Shown here: positions 35,956-46,868 of the stretch, one piece after another
Layout of the letters: each line of letters opens with the position of its first letter
Position numbering within the stretch: position 1 is the stretch's first letter
NCBI GenBank assembly: GCA_022578965.1
Contig: MU400543.1
Span: 124,001-188,000, forward strand
Origin: Xylaria sp. FL1777
Lineage: Eukaryota; Ascomycota; Sordariomycetes; Xylariales; Xylariaceae
Direction of reading: 5' to 3'
DNA: 64,000 nucleotides
Made by a program: the position numbers and the translations under genes
The notes under the pieces: model-generated
Seen by the model: only the letters and a program-made list of their open reading frames with translations
Database searches by the model: none
What the model was told of the DNA's origin: nothing

Positions 35956-36807
35956 ATGAAGCTCTCATTCATACTCTTCATACAAGCCGCTGTTGCTAAG
36001 GTCCTGCGGTACCAAAACCAAACCTGCGACAGAGGGCTTCTGCAAGAGGCTACAAGCCGATACATCGCGGCACAAAGCACAGGACAACCTCAATGGTTAT
36101 CGGCGCTGCTCTCCGAAGACACAATATTGATTGAGAACAACGTAAAAACCTCAATAGTAGAAAGTCTCGTTCTTGGTCAGTCGCTTGCAATCGCGCACGC
36201 ACGGCACATATACGACACTGTAGCATGTGCCTCGTTCTCCGAGCTCCTATCCCTCACACCGAATTCGGGGTACCAGATCGGGACTCAGTTGCGTCTCGAT
36301 CCGAACACGAGGAAAATCACAAAGATTGACAGTATCGTGACGAATACAGGGGATCTGTACTTCAACACCACGCACGCGCTACACTACCTCCTGCGCGAGG
36401 ACTGGGCACCCCTTGCGCCTTCGAACCGCGATTCGCGCGCGACGATACAAGCCGCTGCGGACGCATACTACGCATATTTCAGCAACGGATCTACGATAGT
36501 ACCGTGGGGGACCCCCTGCGATCGTCTGGAGGGCGGCGCGTACATGGGCAAGGGCCTGGCGAACGATACATGCGATGCCGGACTACCGCCTTTCAGCGTC
36601 GAGATGCGAGATCGGCGCTACGTGATAGATGAGTCTGTTGGCTCGGTGAACATATTGAGTGAGTTTGGGATTCTCGGTCCTGATAGTCACGAGTTCCGAG
36701 TCGAGAAGGGCAAGATAAGGTGGATTCATGCCATGACGTTCTGCAGGGGGACGCCTAACTGTGACGCTCCTGATTTCCCGGGACTGAATGAGGAGGTTGG
36801 ATGGTGA
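35956..36807 (+). CDS. Secreted DUF8021-type protein
   Basis: A single-exon, 283-residue protein of the fungal family I know as DUF8021; biochemical function is not established. The N terminus (MKLSFILFIQAAVAKV) is a signal peptide, followed at once by the typical NQTCDRG start with its first cysteine. The N-terminal half resembles a SnoaL/NTF2-like cone (RYIAAQSTGQ ... LLSEDTILIENN). The C-terminal half repeats the theme (AADAYYAYFSNGSTIVPW, then CDRLEGG), with further Cys residues (CDAGL, FCRGTPNC) and the motif VEMRDRRYVIDE. Several N-glycosylation sequons (NQT, NTT, NGS, NDT) support secretion. It is divergent from the FAD monooxygenase over 1.75 kb; a shared role is possible but untested. 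Confidence 0.82.
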   Translation: MKLSFILFIQAAVAKVLRYQNQTCDRGLLQEATSRYIAAQSTGQPQWLSALLSEDTILIENNVKTSIVESLVLGQSLAIAHARHIYDTVACASFSELLSLTPNSGYQIGTQLRLDPNTRKITKIDSIVTNTGDLYFNTTHALHYLLREDWAPLAPSNRDSRATIQAAADAYYAYFSNGSTIVPWGTPCDRLEGGAYMGKGLANDTCDAGLPPFSVEMRDRRYVIDESVGSVNILSEFGILGPDSHEFRVEKGKIRWIHAMTFCRGTPNCDAPDFPGLNEEVGW

Positions 36808-38942
36808 AGCGATATATAATTAGCATATGCAGTTAATCAATTTGGTATAAGCGGCCTTCCCCCTTTTTCCCAGCATAGTTGAGCGCTCTTGGCTTGCTGC
36901 TACGAATCGAATAGAGGCCAAGTCAGAATATCGAGGAATATAGATAAGAGAAGATAGTGGGAGATGTTCATATCTACTATGCGTACTCGTATAACGAGGG
37001 CTTGAGCAAAGGCCTGGACTTTCTACTTAGATTATAATCATTTTATATAATACAAGTGTCCATATAGGCCACTCGGAAGCCTTCTGGCAACTCAACTGGC
37101 GATCTAGGCTTTTACATGCAACTCTCACAGCCTTCGGCATCTAAGAAGGCCGTTAATATGTCTTAGATAGGCGAGCACTAAATAGCCTCACCGAGACAGT
37201 CTATATTAGACGTCGAGATCGCATACGACCTTGCATTTAGTGCGTACGACTATTAGGTCTGGCGCAGGGGGTTACACGTAATCCTTCTCGGTCGCACAGA
37301 CCGTTCGTACAACAACTCCTAATTAGGATTCCATAGTAGACCTCTAAACTATTAAAATTTTCCAGGCAAAATTGGAGCAGTTTATTCGAAGGGATTGAAA
37401 CTCGAGGGATCTGTGACATTATATTAGACAGAGCGAAATACGAGGCGCAGCTTAGATGCAACTAGGCCTTGCAGACCGCACAATGAATGGAGGCCTTGTA
37501 ACTAATTCTACTAATTTGAAGCTTTATGTATAGCACCATTCGATGACAAACCACACAGATAACATAATAACTTACGTATTGAAGTTTCTAAGTGATTATG
37601 TTGTCTTATATTGTTGCCATGGAATCCGGGACTCGACTAATATGTACTAGTTACCCCTAAAAAAAGAGAAAAAAAGAAAAAAAAAGAACATAACTACGAG
37701 ATTTACAACCAACAACTCACATAAGATAAGCTCATATGTCCTTACATTACGTCAGTACTTATGACCACACGAGTCCAGGTTGTCGTCCTCTCTCGGCTTA
37801 TAGGAACTCATAACTCACCACTCGGGATGGCATTCATATAACGATACACAATAAAGAAAAAGCGCGAAAGCGCGAAGGGGATTTCTTTCTAACTTTCTAC
37901 AAAACATAAAGACATAGCCTTCGGCACAGACTTGTGACATGGTGGCTATGTTAAAGGTATAATGTTGAATTATGCTCAGTCCCCGAGACCGTCGCGGACA
38001 CTAGACCATTGGCATCGTAACGGCTCAACCATAGAAACAAACGAAGCTACAAGACTATTGTCTCGCCTGAGCAGCAGCCATAGCAACGAATCCACTGTTC
38101 TGGTAGGCCTCCATCAATCTTCGCGTGTTCGCTCGGGGATTGACTAGAAAGAAGCAAGGCGCGTCGGTGGCCGTTGAGTCTCCAGTTACGCCTGGGCCAA
38201 AAAAACTGACAGCGGTTTTAATTGATGATAATTTCCCTGGCATACACGCCAGAATTGCTAGAAGCTCGAAGATGCCTTGATCGAGGGTGCGTTACTCCTG
38301 TAGGGTGAATCGTGGTTGGAGCTGTCGTCGTATTCGGATCGATGACTAGGTACTACCCCCTAAAAGTCCGGACTACCGAGTACGACCCTTGTGTCTTGGG
38401 ATTAAACGGACTCCTTGCTCTCTCACAGGGACTGGAACTTACAGTTCCAAAGATCTTCAATCATGTAGTGTTTAGCAAGAGGACTGTCTACGACATTTGG
38501 AGCCAGATATCGCTAACTTAAGCATGGCCCCTGCCGCCAAGGTTGAAACCAGTTTTCTCGATCCTGGTAAGTTCTGAAGGTATGATAGCAGGAGCTGAGG
38601 AGCTCCCTCTTGGACCGAGTATAAGAATTAGCGAATTCTTGTGATATTCATGTTTTCATTACGAGTAAGGATCTAAGCAACCGCAATAGAGCTTCTCTCT
38701 ACTTCACGATGTCTTTCTCCAAGTAGCGCCTAATACGACTGCTAGTCTTGGTAGGTGAAAGGCAGTTGTGATAGTGTGACATGGCGAAGAGGGCAATAAC
38801 TGTAAATCAACCCTCTCCCGTCATGATCATTAGGTCCATTGATCTGTATCATGTTTCCCATCTTTCTAGCGATAACAAATAGTCACGGAGAGGAACTTAT
38901 TACGCGAAAGGTGCTTGCTGAAAAGTATCATTACACTTAATA
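36808..38942. other. AT-rich spacer before RAD2
   Basis: About 2.1 kb with no firm gene. A 62-codon minus frame at 38055-38243 starts with ATG and reads somewhat like protein (FLVNPRANTRRLMEAYQNSG), possibly a gene remnant, but no family is recognised. A/G-rich low-complexity sequence lies at 37657-37690 and a duplicated GCGCGAAA near 37863-37876. Confidence 0.4.
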
Positions 38943-41900
38943 TTACATGGAAGATTCGGTCCTTTTGCCATCCCCCCTACTCTTTCCTTTCCTCTTCCGT
39001 TTACTGCCAGTTTCAGTGTCGATGGCCTCGTAGTCCTCATCTTGCTCGTGGTTATCGTCATCGATGACCGTGATCTCCTTAGCTTTACGTTTCCGTCTAT
39101 TCGATTTTGACACAGGGCTCTCGTTGTCGACCGGACCGTCTGAGCCAACGTCGTTAATGACTGCATGGGCGCGGAGCTTGTTTACGGCTTGTGTCATGCG
39201 CTTGCTACTTTGCACCCTCTGCTTTGGCGCAAATGCTTCCTTGGCCCCAACACCAACACCCCCTTCAAAATACCGTGTTATATTACTCTGTGTGCCTTCC
39301 GCTTCACGGCGGTTCATGTCGCGAATAACAGGTACGAGGACTTCATCAGTCCGTTCTTGGCTCCAGCCAATAGTAGCCATGAGAAACTGTCGAAGACCTT
39401 CGACATCGGGAGAGCCCCATTGAAATGGCTCTGTACTATGGTCAACTTCTGGGTGTAAGTAAGCGTCGAAAACAGCTGGGCTCGGGAACCCTGTTGGCAG
39501 GAATAATTTCGTGCCCTGAGACTTGCGAAACTTCTTTCTAAAACTCGACGCTTTGTCAGCTTCCTTCGGGCGATTGTTCACCTGAACTTCTTGCCACCAA
39601 TCATGGAACTTATTAAGCCCATCTCTACCAGGAAATTCGGAAAGAATTTCGACCGCTGTGACGGGACCAACGCCAGGCAACCCTTCTGTATAGTCGGAAC
39701 CCAGTAATTGGGCAATAGAAATTAGCTGTTCGCGAGAAAGCGATAATTCCCTCTCGAGATCGCTGCTAAGGTAGCACTCGACGAACTTGTTACTATTGAA
39801 CATGTTTTTGTAGACACGTGTTCCTCCAAAGAGAAAAATATCCGAATCGTCTGTAACGATTCCATCCACCAGGCCAAGCTTAACAAGTTCCGCGCATTGT
39901 GCCTCGGCTTCCATTGGTGCAGCGATATATGGAATGCCAAAATACCTTAGGAGAGCTTGGCATTCAGTGATCATGATCTGCGTGACTTCATCCGCATCTC
40001 TACGATCTTTCTTTTGTTGTGTACGAAGGGCTTTCAATTCGCGTTCATATGCCTCTTGGTTCTCTTTCTCTGACTTGTTATTCAACTGGCTGGCAAAACG
40101 TGCGTGCTCTTCCGCCTCTTCGGCCATTTGTGCGAGTAACTCCTCTTCTTCAGGGTCGCTAAATTCATCGTCAAATTCATCTTGACCAAGCAATAAATTG
40201 CTGACGTCTTTTATGGCTGCCTCATTTGAAAGCCCCTGTGCTTCATCCGCTAGACTCACCTCGGTTACCTTCTGAGGCGCCGGTGACATTGTAGCCTGAG
40301 AACTACTTCGCTTGTCTTCGAGTTCCTCCAGAGGTTGTGTTATCTCAACTGTCTGAAAATCTGGATCCGGGGAGGCGGATTTAGATGCTAGTTGCGGATT
40401 TGGCATAGTCATATTCAGCGAATCTCCTCCATTACTCTGTTCTTGTAATGTATCTGCCTCTCGCTTTGCGTTTTCTGTTGGGGATGAAGCAGTAACACTC
40501 ATTGGAGAGTCAACTTTTGGCTGTGTAGTAGGGGATAACCGTAAAGAGCTGCTAAATGCAGCCAATTTTTTGGGACTTTTCTGTGGCGGAGCATCGACTA
40601 TCTCGATATCGCTGTCACTACCACTATCAGAAGATTCAATTTCTATAATAGCGTCTTTTTGTCGTTGTTTCTCTTCCTCCATCGCAGCCTCTAGGTCTGC
40701 TTGGTTAGTCTCTCTTTCAAGTTCCTGTTGGGCTTTCATTGAGTCTCGAATATCCGAGTCATCTTGCATCATCCATGGTGGCAATGGTCGGGGCTTGTCA
40801 TCGCCCTCGAAGTCTTGTAGGAAACCACCCGCAAGGCCTTCGTCCACGTCCGGGCCATTATCGGCATTTTCCCTTGAAGATTGCGTAGTCTCTCGCTTTT
40901 TCCCAAATATGCTGGATTTCCAGTCCAGCTTCTCAAAAGGGAGGGGCCCATCAAAAGAGCTTTTATTCACTTTAGGCACCATAGAAACAGGCTGCGGTTG
41001 GGGCTTGCTCGCCACTAGTTTCTTTTTTCTCGCAGCGGACACAGCTGACCGAAGATCTACCTCGCTGTCGCTGCTGGCGTTGCTCTCTCGACGTTTCGGG
41101 ATTGCCGCATTTGCTCGATTATTGACGATATGAGCGATGATACTACCACTTGTCGAGGTTACTGGTTTTGGCTGTTCGACCGCCTTTTGTGTCCACTCGG
41201 GAGCGGGTACATCCTCAAATTCTTCTTCTTCCTCCCCCTCGTCCTCTTCCATTTCTCCATGCGCGGAAGACCCGAGCCCATGCTGATTTCTAAGTGACAG
41301 AGCGATTGCTCGGTTCAAATCCTCCTCCTCGTCTTGAAATAAGATTTCATCGCTTAGTCGAACACCAACGATATTGTCCTCTGTGGTACCCCCGTCAACG
41401 AATAAGGAGTCTTCCTCGTTGTCCACAACAATAGCATCATCCAAAGCTCTCTGGGGTTTAACAGTACTACGAATTCTCGGGAGCCGGTTCAGACCTTCAA
41501 TCGGCACATCTTCAAAATCATCTTCCTCCCAATCTACATCTTCATCTTTCGCCTGATATTGAAATTCAAGGGCATCGACATCAATAGGCTTATGTATCTC
41601 TCCTTTATCTTTTTCTCTACTCACGACACCGAGAGCCCACCCACCTTCAGCTCCTTCATTCTTAACGAGAATGTACTCGCGATCCTTCTCGCCGGCGATG
41701 CGCCCATTGACGCCAAGTGTGAGATCAGTCCCAGTCATGCCGGCTTCTTGCATCAGCCTTTGGGTCAGATGATTCCTTTCTCGAACCCTCTCAATCTGAA
41801 ACCTCGAGAAAGCCATACGGTCTGGAAACATGCCGTCAAGCTGGTCTTTGCTCAATCCCATTCTTAGCCGGCTGCGCAGTCTCGCGGCGTTGAGTATGTT

Positions 41901-42620
41901 GTATCTATCAGCAGGCGGGAGACTCTTGAAAAACTCGCCCTCAAAGTCGATCTTGCTAAAGTCGTAAAGATTGATATCCTCACCGCTATGAAACTGCCTG
42001 GCGTATTCTTCTAGCTCTTCGATGCTCATGATGCGAGGATCTTCGGGTCGGCCCATGCCTTCGATGCCGCGGTCCAGATCGGGAAGATGATAGGCATCTT
42101 GCTTGTAGAATTTTCTCGTCTTCTGTCGCTCCTGCTGGCTCATGCCCAATTCATCGACGTAAACGAGGTTTTCAAGGTCGGGTATCTCCTCAACAGGCTC
42201 TTCCAGCTCGGGTCTCTCGTCGGCTTCGAGCTCTAGTCGGCGGCGGCGCTTCTGCTCCTCTTCTTCGGCGATACGGTGCATCTGCACAGCCAGCAGCTTG
42301 CCGGCGGTTCGCACGGCATCATCGCGGCGGCCTTCCCTTCTTCGCTTGCGGTTCGTAATAGTCTGGCGTTTCAAAGCCGGCGCACCGCCGTCGAATACGA
42401 ATACAGGGCGGATGCCGAACCAAAGCAACTTGCATATGCGACGGAAGAAGCCGACCACGTGGGAGTTGCGGAGAGCGTTGCCTTCTTTGTCGCGTACGGC
42501 TTTGAGAAATTGATAGATCCAGATGGAGGCATCGACAGCGAGACGTTTGCGATTCAGAGTAGCAAGGTTTGTCGGCCGCGCGCATGGCTGGAGGACAGTC
42601 CAGAGACCATTCACACCCAT
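38943..42620 (-). CDS. RAD2: Nucleotide excision repair endonuclease RAD2/XPG
   Basis: Structure-specific FEN1-family nuclease that makes the 3' incision in nucleotide excision repair (human XPG, fission yeast Rad13). One uninterrupted frame of 1225 residues begins with the canonical MGVNGLWTVLQPCARPTNL. The N nuclease block (residues 1 to about 100) contains LAVDASIWIYQFLKA and FVFDGG. The I nuclease block starts near 872 and carries the metal-binding acids in MEAEAQCAEL, VTDDSDIFLFG and the helix-two-turn-helix LLGSDYTEGLPGVGPVTA. Between them lies the long acidic, disordered spacer typical of XPG, with binding stretches for TFIIH. A PIP-box-like motif (QSNITRYF, about 1111-1118) for PCNA binding follows, then basic nuclear-localisation clusters. 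Length is normal for the family. It is divergent from NAA38 over 557 bp. Confidence 0.97.
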   Translation of the reverse strand: MGVNGLWTVLQPCARPTNLATLNRKRLAVDASIWIYQFLKAVRDKEGNALRNSHVVGFFRRICKLLWFGIRPVFVFDGGAPALKRQTITNRKRRREGRRDDAVRTAGKLLAVQMHRIAEEEEQKRRRRLELEADERPELEEPVEEIPDLENLVYVDELGMSQQERQKTRKFYKQDAYHLPDLDRGIEGMGRPEDPRIMSIEELEEYARQFHSGEDINLYDFSKIDFEGEFFKSLPPADRYNILNAARLRSRLRMGLSKDQLDGMFPDRMAFSRFQIERVRERNHLTQRLMQEAGMTGTDLTLGVNGRIAGEKDREYILVKNEGAEGGWALGVVSREKDKGEIHKPIDVDALEFQYQAKDEDVDWEEDDFEDVPIEGLNRLPRIRSTVKPQRALDDAIVVDNEEDSLFVDGGTTEDNIVGVRLSDEILFQDEEEDLNRAIALSLRNQHGLGSSAHGEMEEDEGEEEEEFEDVPAPEWTQKAVEQPKPVTSTSGSIIAHIVNNRANAAIPKRRESNASSDSEVDLRSAVSAARKKKLVASKPQPQPVSMVPKVNKSSFDGPLPFEKLDWKSSIFGKKRETTQSSRENADNGPDVDEGLAGGFLQDFEGDDKPRPLPPWMMQDDSDIRDSMKAQQELERETNQADLEAAMEEEKQRQKDAIIEIESSDSGSDSDIEIVDAPPQKSPKKLAAFSSSLRLSPTTQPKVDSPMSVTASSPTENAKREADTLQEQSNGGDSLNMTMPNPQLASKSASPDPDFQTVEITQPLEELEDKRSSSQATMSPAPQKVTEVSLADEAQGLSNEAAIKDVSNLLLGQDEFDDEFSDPEEEELLAQMAEEAEEHARFASQLNNKSEKENQEAYERELKALRTQQKKDRRDADEVTQIMITECQALLRYFGIPYIAAPMEAEAQCAELVKLGLVDGIVTDDSDIFLFGGTRVYKNMFNSNKFVECYLSSDLERELSLSREQLISIAQLLGSDYTEGLPGVGPVTAVEILSEFPGRDGLNKFHDWWQEVQVNNRPKEADKASSFRKKFRKSQGTKLFLPTGFPSPAVFDAYLHPEVDHSTEPFQWGSPDVEGLRQFLMATIGWSQERTDEVLVPVIRDMNRREAEGTQSNITRYFEGGVGVGAKEAFAPKQRVQSSKRMTQAVNKLRAHAVINDVGSDGPVDNESPVSKSNRRKRKAKEITVIDDDNHEQDEDYEAIDTETGSKRKRKGKSRGDGKRTESSM

Positions 42621-43177
42621 GACGACGATGACGAGATGGCGACCGAAGCCAACCCAGCGATGTGATGTTAAGGCGGGATATTCGAAAACATGTTCGACGG
42701 CAGAATCGTCCGGGTCCTTTGCTATGATTTCTCAAGTCGAGATGTCAAAGAAGAGTACTGCACCTCCCCGGCCTCATATTCCAAGATAAAGAGGCGAACG
42801 TGAAGATCAAAGATCGAGAAGCTGACTCGACGCCGAGATGCAGCTCCACCTGCAGCTCTTCTCTTAGGCACCAGGGGTGCTACCGATCGCGTCAAATAGG
42901 GACATGCAGGCACTGTAGATACCGATTGAGGGGCATGGTCCTTATCGATTGGATACCTAGAGTTAGATAGGTACCTATAGGCAGGTACCTTGTACCCGTA
43001 GGCACCCTATGTCTCCAGTTTCAGTTTCCCGAGTCTCTCTCATCCCATGGCCACTACGAACATCACAACATCAATAATACTCCATTCCCACTCTTCTTTA
43101 CCAGAGACTCTCATTTTACTTCCTGAATCGACTCAAAACACATATATAACCAATTACACCTAAGCTTAGAGTCGAAC
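42621..43177. promoter_or_regulatory. Divergent promoter of RAD2 and NAA38
   Basis: The 557 bp between the two ATGs must drive both genes. A GGTACC/CCTATAGG palindromic block lies at about 42964-42990. Pyrimidine-rich sequence (about 43020-43115) precedes NAA38, as is common before fungal starts. No DNA-damage response element can be named with confidence. Confidence 0.55.
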
Positions 43178-43661
43178 ATGCAAGCTGTAGCCAAACAGCT
43201 AGACCGAGCAACGGTGACCGATGCTCCTACGAAAGCTGAAGCCGAGGTTTACCTCAAATCGCTTATCAACAAGACCTTACGCATCTATGTTACTGATGGC
43301 CGTATGTTCATTGGGACCTTCAAATGCACCGACACCGTGAGTCCATCTGCATTTGCCTACACGTAGAAGCCAGTCGTTAGTTTATTAACTGTTCGAGCAT
43401 ATACAGGACTGCAATGTTGTCATCTCTCTCACCTATGAGTACCGACAACCATCTCAACAAAAACTTATAGAGGCTGCTTCCGCCGCCGCCGCTGCGGATG
43501 CAAACTCAACCACTATCAAAGCCGACATGGCCTCAATATATCTAGGCCTCGTTGTGATACCTGGTGAGCACATAGTGAAGATGGAAGTCGAAGAATTCAC
43601 TAGCCAAGTCAAGAGCCGCTCCATCTGGGAGCGGGGGGATATTTATTCCAACGCCCGGTGA
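43178..43661 (+). CDS. NAA38: NatC auxiliary subunit, Sm-like (NAA38/MAK31/LSMD1)
   Basis: Small Sm-fold subunit of the cytosolic NatC N-terminal acetyltransferase, which acetylates Met-hydrophobic starts on ribosomes. Exon 43178-43336 joins exon 43407-43661 over a 70 bp intron (GTGAGT...ACAG) between two complete codons, giving 137 residues. The Sm1 motif is clear (LRIYVTDGRMFIGTFKCTD, then DCNVVISLTYEYR); the Sm2 part reads YLGLVVIPGEHIVKMEVEEF. An Ala-rich insert (AASAAAAADANS) separates Sm1 and Sm2. The 137-residue length and GEH motif fit LSMD1 better than the spliceosomal Lsm proteins. RAD2 lies head to head on the left. Confidence 0.9.
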
Positions 43662-44498
43662 AGCCTTGCGAAACTCCTTTCGAGATCTAGTCCGTCAACT
43701 TTCACGGGCTCAATACAACCACAGCCCGTCAACGTCACGTCCGGTCTTATAAGGTGCTGCTCAGATTGCGACATCTAGGACAGCTAAATCCTAACAGTGT
43801 CACAATGGCACCTGAGTCGAGGGATCGTCTTTAACTGCCTCGAATGAATCTAGCTTCGTGGTAGCACAATCATATGCGCAATATCATATTGCTCGTTCTT
43901 TTGTGTTTCGAGTGTGTCCACGGTCTAGCTTAGACGCTGACATCCTCAAGAACCGGGTATGTTGCTCAACGAGAACGGAGAATTGATCACATGTCAATAC
44001 CCGACTTTCGAAACGATACATCAAGCGACACTTCCTCCAACCAACCCCTTCCTACGGAACTTATGATGTTTTATTTGACCACTGTTTCCATGGTATATGG
44101 AGAATGTGCGATGATTGGCGACTAAAGCAAACTCATGTGTGTGGCATACATGTCCTTCTCATCTCAGAGATGTAGACCCTTAGGATTCGCTATACAATCA
44201 CTTATCCTCTAGAATCAGCAACGGATGGAATGCAGAACACATAGGGTCGCGAATCCATAGGCGAACATTAATTTTGATAACAGACATCCTGTACTTCTAT
44301 CGAAATAGATAGGAACTAAGAAGATAGAGTAATATGATTGATGGGGAAATTTAGGCCGATTGACCGAAAGAGCCTAGACTAGAGTCAATCAACCTGACGC
44401 ATACATTCCCTCAAAAAGGACTATACTACCCTCAGCAATTTATATTCTAGCCATTACCTCAACCTAGGTCAAGCAATATATATCGCAGTAATAATAAT
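43662..44498. other. Spacer between NAA38 and the GH43 xylosidase
   Basis: An 837 bp stretch containing the NAA38 3' region and the xylosidase promoter. Nothing coding is visible. The last 30 bp before the ATG are AT-rich (TATATATCGC, then AATAATAAT). Confidence 0.5.
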
Positions 44499-46868
44499 AT
44501 GTCCCTCTCTAGCAACTACTTTCAAAATCCGGTTATCCCGGGCTTCAATCCGGACCCAACCATATGTGTAGTACCGGCAACAAAGACGACACCTACTACG
44601 TACTTTCTCAGCACGTCCACTTTTGAATATTTTCCGGGATGTCCTATTTATACATCAGTTGATCTCGTGAATTGGCAGTTGATCGGGCATGCCCGTAAGC
44701 AATTTTCGATGTCTTTGCCTTCTTGGTTTGGGCGATATCTCGAGTAGAAGGGTCCCTTTGGGGTTAATATCAGCCCCTAAAGCCTTTTACAATTCCGAGA
44801 CAGTCGCAGGTCAAGCTCAAAATATCGATAGCTGATCCAGAGTGTAGTGACACGCCGTAGTCAGATTGAGATGCGAACAGTTGAACCCGGCGCAGGCAGT
44901 TGGGCCTCAACTCTTCGGTATAGACTACAAGAGAAACGCTGGTACCTTGCCACTGGGGTTTTTCAAAGATATCGACCAGGGTCGGATGTAGGTGGATGCG
45001 AGCCGGAACATTTCTATCACCCGCAAGCAGACGCATGCTGAAGTCTGAAGTTGCGGCGAGACGAGCTTCGGATAAACAAAGGCTTTTGGCCAGACGTAAC
45101 CAAGCTGATATTACCCCTTTCAGGAACGGATATTCCCACGTGGTTTCTATGTTTATACAGACAACATTTGGGATGACGACGCCTGGTCCGACCCGGTCTA
45201 TTTCGACAATCCCGGATTCGATCAGGATGTGAGTAGTTGCTTCTCGCCAATTTTATTCTTACGAATCTGTTAGCTGATCATCACGGCACACCCCAACGAA
45301 TATGTAACTTACTCTAACTCTCCGTGTGCCCCCACAGCTCTTTTGGGATGACGACGGCAAAGTCTACCTCTCAACAACTGTGCGACTCGCTAACCGTAAG
45401 CCCGGCTCCAAGCTCAAAGACTTCGGGATTCACATATCGGAGATCGAGCTCGGGACAGGCCGCACGCTGACGTCTCCGCAACTCATTCGTGAGTCCCCTC
45501 GTGGGGTTGCTGAAGGCTCGCATATTATACGCCGTGGGGGATATTACTACCTCTTCACAGCCGAAGGGGGCACTGAGGGGGGTCATCAAGAATGGGTCTT
45601 CCGTAGTCGCAAGGGGGTGTATGGGCCTTGGGAGTCGCAGGGTAAGCCTCTATGGTATAATGGCCCAAATGAGGAGGTTCAGCGTACAGGACATGCGGAT
45701 ATCATCGATGATGGTGAGGGAAACTGGTGGGCTGTCTTTCTTGGAGTGAGGCCAGTAAAGGACGAGGATGACAGATATCTAGAACCGCAAATGGGTGAGT
45801 CCATACCGTCGCCAACTCGAAGTGATATTTCTTTAACTTCAATTATAGGACGTGAAACTTTCTTGGTGAAAGTTGACTGGGTCGATGATTGGCCTTTATT
45901 CAACGAAGGGCATAATATTACCCTGGCTACTGCTGGCCGCGAACCCATCAAGCAAGCTATAACTCAGATTCAGCCGGGCGATGTCAAATGGCAGCCTGAC
46001 CTAAATCAGCACAAATTAGACCCAGGCTGGTACCAGAAGAGTGAGTGCTCGTAATGGAGTTATGTTATAAACACTAAGGAGCGATACCGTATACTAATAA
46101 TTGTATGCATTAGACACACCGCTCAAGCATTGCTACAGCCTAACCGAGCGACCAGGCTACTTACGTCTATATGGAAACTGCTACGACTTAGCTAGTCCCG
46201 AGGCCCCAGCTATGCTGCTTCGGAAACAGTCGGCGTATACCGAAAGCTTTGAAGTAAAGTTGCAGTTTAGTCCACGGAAATCAGGCTACGAAGCTGGAGT
46301 TGTGCTTTGGTGGAACCAATTCTCGTACGCTACATACGGCCTGACGCTACACCAGCGCATGGATGGAGAGCAGGCTCTCATGATGGCCTCTCGTATTCCG
46401 ACGGGGAAGGCCGGAGAGATGGCGGTATGTTTCCCTAAAAGCGGATTCTCTTGCGAAATCATAAATGATGACTAACATACGGTAGCTTCATTACCTAGGC
46501 TTAGAGCCTCCCAATAAAGAGGGCACAGTACCCAAGAGCTTTCCAAGCAATACGATACAGCTGAGAATCGAGGCGAATCCGACAGAATACATTTTGTCAT
46601 TCAGATTTCAGAGCTGCAAATCCATGTTCCGTATCCAAGCAAGGGATCTCACCATAATGCCTCCTATTGGTGGTGCATTTTGCGGCGCCAGTGAGTAATT
46701 TCCGGAATGGCTTTCTCATTTTCGTCATTGGATGAGAAATTTTAAGAGATATATGTGATGGCAAATACTAACTTTCATTCGTTAGTGTTTGGTATATACT
46801 CATTTGGCCGCGGGAAGCCAGTATTGGACCCGGCGGATTTCTTTGATTTCAGCATCAAAGCAACATAG
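44499..46868 (+). CDS. Intracellular GH43 beta-xylosidase / arabinofuranosidase
   Basis: Hydrolyses xylo-oligosaccharides or arabinosyl links; no signal peptide, so probably cytosolic. Eight exons: 44499-44694, 44848-44987, 45124-45228, 45338-45794, 45849-46040, 46114-46424, 46486-46690 and 46786-46868. All junctions are GT-AG and in phase, giving 562 residues. Landmarks are NPDPT (catalytic base near residue 19), RTVEPGAGSW, FYVYTDNIWDDDAWSDPVYF, DLFWDDDGKVYLS (modulating Asp) and VAEGSH (general acid Glu), then TAEGGTEGGH. The C-terminal half is the concanavalin-like domain that caps the active site in fungal GH43 xylosidases (LLRKQSAYTESFEVKLQF, GEAGVVLWW-type strand). The intron at 45795-45848 is 54 bp and stop-free in frame, so retention would insert 18 residues. 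Read unspliced, the 5' part looks broken (stops at about 44745 and 44840-44850), but splicing restores it fully. Confidence 0.9.

Noticed and set aside
38055..38243. Minus-strand 62-codon fragment between the DUF8021 and RAD2 genes
   Set aside because: Protein-like in places but too short and unrecognised; possibly a gene remnant, not supportable as a gene.
44695..45123. Apparent frameshifts and stops in the xylosidase, suggesting a pseudogene
   Set aside because: Two GT-AG introns (44695-44847 and 44988-45123) remove them and restore the conserved family blocks exactly.
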